NCBI GenBank assembly: GCA_935421135.1
Contig: OW285189.1
Span: 10,003,072-10,067,071 of the forward strand
Length of the DNA: 64,000 nt
Direction of reading: 5' to 3'
Source of the DNA: Bugulina stolonifera
Taxonomy: Eukaryota; Bryozoa; Gymnolaemata; Cheilostomatida; Bugulidae
Shown here piece after piece: positions 41,801-53,800 of this stretch (positions within the stretch are counted from its first letter, which is position 1; every line of letters begins with the position of its first letter). The position numbers and the translations under genes were made by a program. Under the pieces are notes generated by a model. The model was not told the DNA's origin. It did not search any database and worked only from the letters and a program-made list of their open reading frames with translations.

Positions 41801-44800
41801 AAGTTGATAATTAAATTTGTCATATGTAATTGTGGGAGATGACTATCACAATGGGACACCTTGACTTAGTACCGTCTGTTTTAATTTGTAGATATGCCTG
41901 CAAATCTGTTAGAAGCTTTCCACCAGCCAACAGCATCTGTACATGTGGTCTTACCTGGTTTCATAGGTAAGAGGCATGCACACAGAATATAAAGTGTGCT
42001 AACCTACAGTTTTGTTATCATTATTCTACCTGCAAGAGGTTTAATGAATGTTCTTTTTGAGAAAATGTGGTTTGTGTACTGCTTTATTAAACTCCATATA
42101 CATATACATCCATGGGATACCTACATGTATCTATCGGTAGTATTATGAGTTGATTTCACAATAAGATAGGGAGTATGTTGCAAGTAGTGAAACATTCACC
42201 TAGTACTGGTGCTGCATGTATATTGGTTTATGTGTTTATACTTGTACGTTGTGTGTGTGATAGGGTTTACTGTACGCCCTGGCGGCAAGTGGGTGCTGGA
42301 AGTTGGCAGAATCTATGAGATTACTGTAAATGTACTGGACAAGGAGAAACATAGAATGCACCTTTCTGAGGTAGATAATTGCTTTGCTGTTTTATTTTTC
42401 ATTCACTTTTTTACCATCTCTAACTGAAAAAGCATTTAGCTTTCTGTCTTTGTAAGAAGTACTTTTGTAGATGCATTTGACTGAAAAATCCCTCCACTCC
42501 ACTACGCTGCAATTATTATCTTGAAACGGTTGTTGATTCACTACCACTACAACTGGTAGAGTCATAATATCATCTATACATTGATATATTAATAAACTTG
42601 AGCCAGTGAATACTAAATCAACTGTAGGTGAAATACTTAATATGTTTGTTATACATGCAGTTGGCAAGTTTTTCATGTTTTATCTTTGTAGTCTGTGAGA
42701 TTGGCTACAGAGTTTGTGAACAGATACTTTGATGTACTAAAGTCGAGTGTGAATGGGTCATACCACGTGGTGAGGGCGAAGGAAGCTGGCCACACAGACA
42801 TCAAATCAGCCTTGACCTCTGTCATTAGAAGGGTAATTACCTCCCCCTGATTATATAGTTCATTAGCTCTAGCATTTAACTCTTGAATTTGGTTATGTTA
42901 GGTGTCAACTTTGAGTTGATTGTGCATGATTGATATGTAGGCTAGTTCCTAGTGAAAGGAACTCCGTTTAATGTGTATTATGTAATGGCCCTAGTGAAAG
43001 GAACTCTGTATCATGTGTATTATGTAATGGTGTATGTATATGATTTTAGGATGGTACAGACTACAAAATATCACCCCAGATAGATGGAGTTCAGCGATTG
43101 GATATCTTTGAGCCAATCAGAGTGACTCCTTCAGTGCTAGCCTTCCCTTGGGTATCAGATATTGAAACAGTTTATAGTACACACCTTCAGGTTAGTTGCA
43201 GCTAATCTACACTATGTATATAGACATACATATGTATAGTGTGGCAGCTCAGGGTGTTTTTATATCACTTGAGAGCATTTACTGATAGATATATAGTATT
43301 ACTAAAAAACACAATAGCCTATATGAATAACATTGACCAACCTTGAAACAGTCTCCAAATAGCCATTCATTCAGCGTTGAAGATCTCCTTGTTTTTTTGT
43401 AGAGTGATTCTTACATGTTGTGTTCTAACTAAACTCTGAATGATTTCAAATAAAAAAAAGTGGCCTGAGGGGTTGCAATGAAACTAATTTTTACTTATAA
43501 GTTATTCAAATGCATATGAGTTATCTTTACGCTGGAGTTTGGTTGAATGTTAACTATGTTTATAAAGTGGTAAAGGGAATCAAAGCTAATGTTCTTTACA
43601 ATGTCACGGTTATATGGAGTTGTTTACTCCTGCTGTATAGGCAAGTGGAGGCAGTGGAGTGTATGATTGGTCTACTAATGACTCCTCAATAGCAGAACTC
43701 GGGATGGAAAATGGATCTCACATACAAATGAGCACTAGGAATAGAGTCGGAGTTAGTCATGTGGTGGCCAAAGACGCCAAGAACCCTGCACACACCGGTG
43801 ACTCTATGGTAAGTTCACACACCGGTGACTCCATGGTAAGTTCACAGACAGGTGACTCCATGGTAAGTTTACACACAGGCAAACAGGCAGCTAGACTAGA
43901 TTGTTGGTAGGTTTTCAGTTTCTCTTGGAAGACTGGTGTTGAGGTTTTTGACAAGGTGTAGATGTATGTGTGCACCTATGTGAGCGCAGATTGATTTGAT
44001 CAATATACTCTTATATATTTTTATTCGTGGAATACTAAATAATGCCGGGAGTTCATACAAAGTCTATCAATAACAAACAACAAACAACAGCAAGAAATGG
44101 TATAATATTCATTTCTATTACAATCTGTTCTTGCACAGGTGTATGTTGTGCCTCCAGAAGAGATGATGTTCAACCCAGAACATGTGGAGGTGGAGGTGGG
44201 TACAGAGCTGATTCTACCTCTGTCCATCTTCAGCTCTTTCAACTCTGGTGAGTCACGTAGTTGTATAACCAAGTAGTCTGTATAACCAAGTAGTCTGTAT
44301 AACCTCGTAGTCTGCATAACCTAGTAGTAACACTGGGCATGAAAAAATAGCTAAATTCATGTTTATGTGAATTTTCTAGAAAGGATTACATTCATAGACT
44401 GCACTCAACTTCCCCTGGAGATAGCCTCAGAGACCGATGTGTTTGGGTACATTAAGGGCTCTATAGCTACGTCCTCAGTAAAGGACTCTTGTGCAACTCT
44501 CAGGTTACTAGCCAATCGAGCAGGACATACTGTAGTTACAGCCAGTTACTTTGATGGGAGCATCAGCCTAAAAGCATCTGTTACTATAGCTGCCTTTGAT
44601 CCCTTACTGGTGAGTTACAGTTCATACCTTTGCACAATCGTTCATAATTTGTTTAATTCCCAATAAGTATTATTAAATTTATTAATGGACATTATAATCT
44701 GATTCCCCTGGAGAGAAAGAACATGTTAATTCTACCTGGTTTGTGTAACCCTAGTTTTTGCTTAACTGTGAATTCGAACTCTGATGTTCTTGCCTAAAAA

Positions 44801-47800
44801 TACAGTCTTGTCTTCTTTTAGTGCTAAAAACCAGTGTTTTTATAACCAAACCTTGTAGAGAGTTGATGATTGATAGCAACTACTCAATTTTCTATAATGT
44901 GCTACTTTCTCCTAGCTTTTGTGTAACAGATTGAAATTTTTAGCCATTTGGTACACCTTCACAGAACTATGTGTAGTGGTTTGTACCAGAAAGTCATTGT
45001 GAAATTATTCCAACGATTATTTAGGCAACAGATCCAGAAATGAGCTCGGTATTAGCCCTAGGATCATCGCGGATATTGACATTCACTGGTGGACCACAAC
45101 CATGGGTGCTCGATACTTCAGAATACTTTGAGATTGGTATGTGTGGTTATGCTGTTAGTCTGTTACTTTTATCCTGTATTATTTAATGATCGTGGAGACG
45201 TGCTCAACCTCTCTTGATGTCATCTAATGAACTGCATGTCATATTATCAATTCATATTATGTAGTTTATAGTCTATCATCTGTAGGGGAGGTGGATGATG
45301 AGTATAGAGTAGTATCACTCACTAAACTCAGAGGTACCTCGGTTATACACAAACTCTCTGCTGCTTGCTCTGAACTCGGTGAACAGGACATCACTCTTAC
45401 CGTTGGCAACAGGCCAACCAAAACAAACAGATACCCAGCTACTAGGAGTGCTTCTATCAGGTGTGTGTTTATTTTAAATTCAGATACACTCAAGTTTATG
45501 GCCCTTTAGCATTATTTTTCGGATTTATTGGTACAATATGTATCTCTTTCTATTTACCGCACTTGTATATATTATAGGGTGTATGTTGGTTGTTATATGG
45601 ATATATTGTTATAATGTATGAGTATATCTGTTTTTATTTACCGTATTTGTATGCACAAAGAACTGCCTGATTACATCTGAGTGAAGTGCTCATCAAACCA
45701 GTAGAGACACATATTCATTAGTCAGGTGATATACATGTACATGTGGATGCGGTGGGGCTACCAGCTTCCCCACTTATCATACCTGCTCACAAGGAGAAAA
45801 TGAAATCTTAGACATGTTGTATTCTCATTTCAGGGTATTCTGTAAGGAGCCCGCAGGTGTACAGTTGAAGCCTCAGGTCCCACAACCGCTAGGTCTACCT
45901 CCCTGTCCTGTGGCTCTTGATTCAGACTTGGCAATACCAGCCCACAACTACCGTGAGCTGGACATCAATGTTGTTGTTACTGACGATCAAGGTAGAATGT
46001 TTGATAACATTAGCTCCCTCCACTTTGTCTGGTCTGTATCAGATGACTCTCTTGGTTCTCTGCAGTCTACTGACTCGGTGCTGAGTTCTGCTGGAACTAA
46101 GGTCTCCTCTCCTGTTGGCTTCACTTGTGAGTAACGTACATGTACATGTACATGTACATGTACATGTACATGTACATGTACATGTACATGTACATGCACA
46201 TGTATATGTATATGTATATGTACATGTACATGTACATGTATATGTATATGAAGTATAACCCTTTCAATTATGACTTGACTGTAATGTTGGATATTCTCAA
46301 TGTTTAGCATTCATATCATTAGATTATCATGATAGCGACTTCCAATGTCATATTGGTTGGTAATATTCTTTCTCCCACTTTTATCACACAATGTCATTTG
46401 GTTATCAGAGTGCCTTTCTGCTCTGACTTCAGGTTGGGCAGCATTATTTTTATGGTTATATTTGTCCCTGTTTTTTTTTTGTTCTTATTTTTCATGCGTC
46501 ACCAATTTTTAATAATGAGGAGGTCGTTGCATATAGCCTACTAGTCCTTACCATTGTTTCAGGGTACCAAACACTTGTCCCTAAGAAGGTAACTGGGATA
46601 CTAACAGTTACTCTGGATCTCAATTGGAAACTGAACAAACAAGTCACTCTTAGCTTAGTTCCTGATGCTGTCCTGTTGCCGGCGGAGGTGACTGTGTTTA
46701 ACCACCCACAGAGTTCAGCCACCTTAGATGTCAAAGGAGGTAGGCTTGGTCGGAACTTAAAAAACATTATCTACAGTGTTTTAGAACATCTTCAACTATC
46801 ACTAGATGTGAATTTATGTACACACTTTTATCCCACTGAGACTGATATAGATGCTAAGGAACACTATGTTATATGGTGTATGTTTGTACAATGCATGTTC
46901 GTATGCTAATAATGTACCTGTGTTTGTTATTTTGTTCTGTAGGATCCAGTTACTTCATGGAGGAACATGAGCCTGAGGACTTAGCAACGGTTAAGTTCAG
47001 TGAACAGAGTCGTCAGGTTGTCGTAAGTCCTTTAGCTGACGGGAACTTAAAGGTTAAGATCTTAGACTTGTGTCTTACTTCTCAGTTCCATGCTGAGTCA
47101 ATCATACAGATGTCTGGAGCTCACAGCATACTCCTACAAGTTAGAGATAAGGTGAGTGCTGATTGGTTCACTGGATGTAACCTGTAGTGCTGATTGGTTC
47201 ACTGGATGTAACCTCTCTTCTTATTAGCTGATTAAACAATTTATATGCTGACAAGTACATGTAGTCGTGTTGTGAGGAGCTTTCAACTGGTTGCAGTGTT
47301 TTATGTTACTTATTGGCTGACTTGGTATAAATATATGTGTTATAGGTACAACAAGGTAACTCACTGACGGCAGTAGTGCGTGTGTTGGATCATCAGGGTG
47401 ACCCACTACCAGCTAAATACTTTCAACTAATGAACCTGGTACCGAGTCTAGACTCTAACTCACAGCGTTACGTCACAGTCAGTGAGATGGTGGGCGATGA
47501 CGGGTACAGTGCTACCTTCACCGTGAAAGGGGTTGAGCTGGGTACAGCTAACCTAGGGTTCACTGCTCAGGCTCATCGCGGTGCTAACATCACAACCAAC
47601 GTCCAAGATATACAGGTTAGTGTTATAGCACTTAATACTTTAATTACCGTTGCCGTTATGCAATAGAAGGGTATACTTGTACCTGTACATGTGTATACGT
47701 TTATATTAGAAGATGTTGGTGTGAGCTAGTAGTTTGTTGATACATAATATAGCTAGACACATTTTGAGAGTGTTTTTTATTTTATTCCTAATATTTCGAA

Positions 47801-50800
47801 GCTTATCCACGATTCCTATCAGAGGAGAAATGATGTTTCTTTAACGTTTATATTACTTTTAACTTTTACATGAAAAGTTTCTGGTATCCAATGGGAATAC
47901 GTGCTTATTGCATTCTGCCTCTTGTTCAATGTGTAAATTCATGTTCGCGTGTTAGGTAAGCTGTGTGCACTGGTTTATATTGAGTGTCTAGAAGAGTGAG
48001 GATATTTTCACACACTCAGTGGGCTTTCTAACTAAACCGTCCATTGAGTGTGTACTCCAAACACTTTAACACTAAGATTTGCCGCAAAACTATTTTGATT
48101 GTAGAATGTAATGTTTATATTGTGGAAACCATATTCATATAGTCTAATTTATTAGGTGTTCCCTCCTCTCCGATTGAACCCTCGTAACGTCACGATACTG
48201 GTAGGTGCTGCTCTAGGGGTGTTGGCTGTTGGTGGACCACAGCCTCAGTCTAGCATCGAGTATCATCTGTTGGAAGGGGCTGAGCAGATAGCCACCATAT
48301 CTGGCAGTGGGCTTGTGGAGGCTAGGGCTATAGGCTCTGTGAAAGTGAGAGCTCAGGCTGTCGGTGTAGATGACGAAACGGGGGAGAGAATCGTCTACTC
48401 TGAGGATACTGGAGAGGTGAGTCATGTTTTACTGTTTATATATAGAGAGGTGAGTCATGTGTTACTGTTTATATATAGAGAGGTGAGTCATGTGTTACTG
48501 TTTATATATAGATAGATGGGTCATGTGCTACTGTTTATATATAGATAGGTGGTTCATGTGCTACTGTTTATATATAGATAGGTGGATCATGTGCTACTGT
48601 TTATATATAGGTAGGTGAGTCATGTGCTACTGTTTATATATAGATAGGTGGATCATGTGCTACTGTTTATATATAGATAGGTGAGTCATGCGCTACTGTT
48701 TATATATTATAGAGAGATAGGTGGGTCATGTGCTACTGTTTATATATAGATAGGTGGGTCATGCGCTACTGTTTATATATTATAGAGAGATAGGTCATAT
48801 GCTACTGTATATACATGTAACATGATGTGATGTATTGGTCTCTCCAAGCATAAGAGTAAGGCCATGCTGTTGCACATGTGAACAGATTTATTTCTTGTTG
48901 TAACATTATGTAGACTATGATAGTGTTATGTGTTTCCTCTCTCTCTTTGCTTCAATTTGCATTTCGTATAAAGTAGTCTTCAATATTTGTTAGGTGCATG
49001 TTGTAAAGCTGGTAGGGGTGAGGCTATACGCCCCCTTATCACGACTACAAACCAACACTAAGATGCCAGTCTATGCCATGGGATTGAGTGAACACCAAAC
49101 TCCTTTTAGCTTTGCTAATGTCTTCCCGCCCCTTTCATTTCATTGGTCAACATCAAATGGGTTCGTAATCTACTTCTATTCTCTTTTATAACTCTCTGCA
49201 ATAGCATGGATTTGCCCTTTGCTGTTTTTTTATGTAATATATATATATGTAATGTACATAATGTATATGGAAGAGGTGTGTTCTTTATAAAACTGGGTTT
49301 ACGTTAATTATCAGCAAAAAATGAATTTTACAGATATTATGATTCAAGGTAATACATGGTCCTGGTTTGGGTACGATATAGCACCATCTTTCACGTCTCC
49401 CTCTGTGAACTCTTATGTCCTCCTTGCTTTGTGGTTCCCTCAGCTTCTAACTTTGCACTCTTAAGGGAGTTAGTAGTGATGCCCCTACTCTGTTGGTATA
49501 GTACATGTTTTAGGATGGGGCCTCTGCTATCTTTCACTGTGTCCAATATTTATGTTTCTGTAACAGAGTCTAACATATTAGCATTGTCAATACATGCATG
49601 TCAATCCACGTGAATTCAACATGAACCAAGTTTTGCCAACTTTAGAAAAGGTGAACTACATGACTTGTAATAAATTGTAGTGCAATTGCAGAATGATAAA
49701 CTATTAGTACATGCACATATTGCTATTTACAGCGAAGTAGCTTCACTACAGTCAGTGTATCATCAAAGTCAAATAGTATTGCCTGTGGAGGGACGATTTT
49801 CCCAGCAGCTGCTTGCTAAACGAGAAGGTCACGTAACGGTCAAGTTGAAAGTATCGGTTCAACAGAAACTAGATTTACCCAACCTGCAGCAGATCACTGA
49901 CAATGAAATCGTTAGTGATGAACAGCACATTCAGGTAATGTTTTAAGATAACTTGTGACTGTGTGTATAGTAGCACTCGTGACTGTGTGTATAGTAGCAC
50001 TCATGACTGTGTGTATGGGAGCACTCGTGACTGTGTGTATGAGAGCACTTGTGACTGTGTGTGTAGCGCAATGCTATTGTCTTCACCAGCTCAAATTAGC
50101 TAGATGCAGCATTCATAATAGCTGCACCGCTGGTGTAATGGTATCATGCGAGATTCCCATTCTCGCGACCCGGGTTCGATTCCCGGGCGGTGCATTTTTT
50201 TTTGTTTTTGTGCGGTTGTAGTTGGTGGTTGCACTTTCAAACTTTCCACTTGACACTATCTTGAGAGCGGATCACTGTTGATACATGAGGTGCCATCCAT
50301 GGCTGCAACGCCAGAATGCCGAATGGCCGATCATGCTGCTTGCTTTCTTTCTTACTGAATAAGTAGCACCATTGCTTGGTTGGAGGTGTTATGTATACTT
50401 TTTACTGATGTATAATACAATACTTTAACATTAACTAGAAATTAATGTTTAAGGGAGAATTATTAAAATAAATGTCACTTTTACCCAATTCTAACTATTT
50501 TCGGAAACCCAGATTTTTCCTCAAGTGAGATTAGAAAGGACAAAACACGCATTTAATGGTTAAAAGACAAATTTGTTAACTTGAAAGATTAGTTCAGTCA
50601 ATAACTCATTCAATAACTGAGTGATCCCACATTTTCTTGTAGGTGTTCAATTCACTGAAACTGCTTTCTCCCACAACTGATGCTGGGCAAGTGTTGATGA
50701 CACCAAATACTGAAGCTAGGTTAATAACCAATAGAGATGGGGCAGCTCATATGACATACCATGTTCAGAGTGGTACTGAACTACTGTCTGTAAAGTCAAA

Positions 50801-53800
50801 TGGTACGTCCTCTTCGTACATCTACATGTATTATTCAGTGCAACATAGTAATATATGAGTTCAGATATTAATTAATGTACTCCTAGTGCTGTTATACAGC
50901 CTGTTTTATGGTAATGTCTAGTTTGTTTATGATGGCTACTCTGTTTCAGGTGAAATGGTGAGCGGCAGTCAGTCTGGTTCTGTATCAGTTCTGGTTACAT
51001 CCGTGGAAGGATTCGGCACCAACCAGACTTTACTCTTGCTTATCAAGGTACCACACCATGTAGATTGGTTTTCTATATTGATATAAGATACACTGGGTTT
51101 CCATATTAGTGTGAGATACACGAGTTTCCATATTAATGTGAAATACACTGAGTTTCCATATTGATGTAAGATACACTGGGTTTCCATATTGATGTGAGAT
51201 GCACTGGGTTTCCATATTAATGTGAGATACGCTGAGTTTCCACATTAATGTGAAATACACCGAGTTTTCATACATGCCGGGATAACAATCATGGTGATTA
51301 TTGTGATCCAGAATTGTTTCTAGCTTGTGATACGGCCTGAATCGTGTGTTGGAGCTGAACAACAGTAGGATGTGGCAGATTACTTACATCTGTATTTCTA
51401 GAACGTTGATGGGAGAGGGTATTCATATCATGCTAACAGGAAAATAGTCTGAAACTTGCAGTCATTTATGGATTAGCTCATAATGATATGCATGTAAATA
51501 TGTAGAAATGGCTCCTCTTACTGGTGCGTTTATCATTATGTTTTAGCATAGCAATGTTCAAACTCATGTGTATCGGCAATGGTGACGGCTACCAGCTGTA
51601 CTGCTTATGTTACAGATAAAGCCGGTAAGCTATATCATGTTCAACTGTGAGACGGTGTTTAAGACTGAGAGGCCCCAAGACTTTGTACCAGCTGGTTCCG
51701 TACTCAAGTTCAGGGTCAGCAGTCATGATGAAGTTGGACAGAAGTTTGACTTTACCAATACTCAGCTGCGATTCAGACCAAATAGGTACGGTATTCCTAG
51801 GGCACATAGTATAACCATGTTACTATAATAGTACATGTATATAACCATGTTACCACTAGGATCACACGGTGTACGCAAACGTAATGAATATGCATGATAC
51901 TACTAAGTTACTTGCTACACACTGGAGTTAAAAGTGTTTTACGTAATGCATGTACATTCCTGTTGCATCCATAATATAATACAAAGAATAACATAGAGTA
52001 CTAGTTTAAATATTATTGTTTCAGGTTTGACCTGTTGCAAGTTACAGCTGGAGCTGAGAATGGTACAGTTGTAGTGCATGCTCCACAAGTGTCCCCTTAC
52101 TCTTGGGGAGGGACGGCTCTGAAGGTACCCACACCCTATGTTCTCATACCTATTTTTACATTAGTTCTGTTCTATTGGCCGTAAAACATTTGAAGTTTTC
52201 GCTATCATCATCAGCTCATATGCAACGGACCGTTTTATACATACAACTGTACATGTGTTGTGTCATGATGTGCCTGTAGATAGATTTCTACGCATAGAGA
52301 TGGGCACATTTGATTAATGAAGTTAGAATCTATGCTAATCAACTCTCTGGTCATCATAATAAATTCTAGTCGACTGCATTAGATGGTGGATCTATACTAT
52401 AATTTAACTGAGGTTACTGTATGGTAGGTATGGGACGTTAAACAACCTAGGGTTGCCGACTATATCAACATTAATGTACAGAAGGGTATCCACACAGCTC
52501 CATCATACACAGTCGGTGACGTTATATGCCTCAAGTCTCCTTTCCTCACATCAGCAGGTAAGTAGCAGGCAATTTCATTTTCTATCCCTTAAATAAACAT
52601 TCGTACATTGTACATTGCGATGGTACTGTAAGATATAACCAATACTATTCTTGTATGTTGTATACTAATCAATTGAAAAGAATTCATATTACATGTAATT
52701 TTTAAAATCATTGAAATTTGCTCCCAAAGTTGAACCTATTTTGTAGAATTACTATTGTATGTCCCAGCTCCATAAAACGCAATATGTATACTTGTATGTG
52801 AATGACTGACAGTATTGTATTTGATGAGATTGGGGTCATGTGATCTTTGTTGTGTTTTGACTACATATTGTAATATACATAAAACACAATATATTGCCAC
52901 AGGTGGTGCTGGTGTGTGGTCTACAGATGACACTAGCAAGCTGGTGGTTGATGGTACAACTGGATATGCCTTGGCTGCTGGCCCAGGCCATGTATCCATT
53001 AACTATGAACTGGGCTATCAAGACATATCCTCTCAGGTACATACTTATAAATGTCTAATACTTGTGGAGTTCAGTCTTGTCTATAGCCTACACATTATAA
53101 ATAGATAACGTAATATGTGCACACGCATGGCTACGGATATGTACAGTGTACATGTATTACAATTATCAACAGGTACACATTAACCCAATCACCCGCCTTC
53201 AGCTAGACTCTGGGTCTGTTAATTATGTATCCATGTCAAAGAAGAGGTTTGACCTTCCAGTACAGATAAACAATGGTGATAAAGGTGAGTGAGCTAGTAC
53301 ACTGTTTCCAAGGATGTTATTAAAATATGCAACTAGACATCTTCAAATACAATGACTGTCAAGTGAGTATATTTTAGAAACCACTTTCTTTTAGTTATTA
53401 CTGGTGGTATTATTATGTAGTATAATAAGTAATAAATTATGCATGACTTCTCACTTTGCCACTATTTCATATTAACCATGCAACTAGTATTTCTAAATCG
53501 TATTTAAACTTGGTTCTATCATCTTCCTATAGTGAGAAATGCTGCGTCGGAATTTATGTCAAGTAGTAGGAACTGACTATGTAGGAGCTTTGTTGTATTA
53601 TTATATAACTGTAGGTTCATGTACTGGCGTTAGCAGACCATCTGCAACCTTTCCCTACAGATGTGAGATGACCGCTGACTTTAAGGGCTCCAACTCTCAC
53701 ATGCTGCCGGATATCTCTAGTATTGTGGATGCAACACCTGCATATGATGAGATAGCAGGTAATATCATGTTTTATCTGCCTCCTTAGTGTGGCCGACTGA

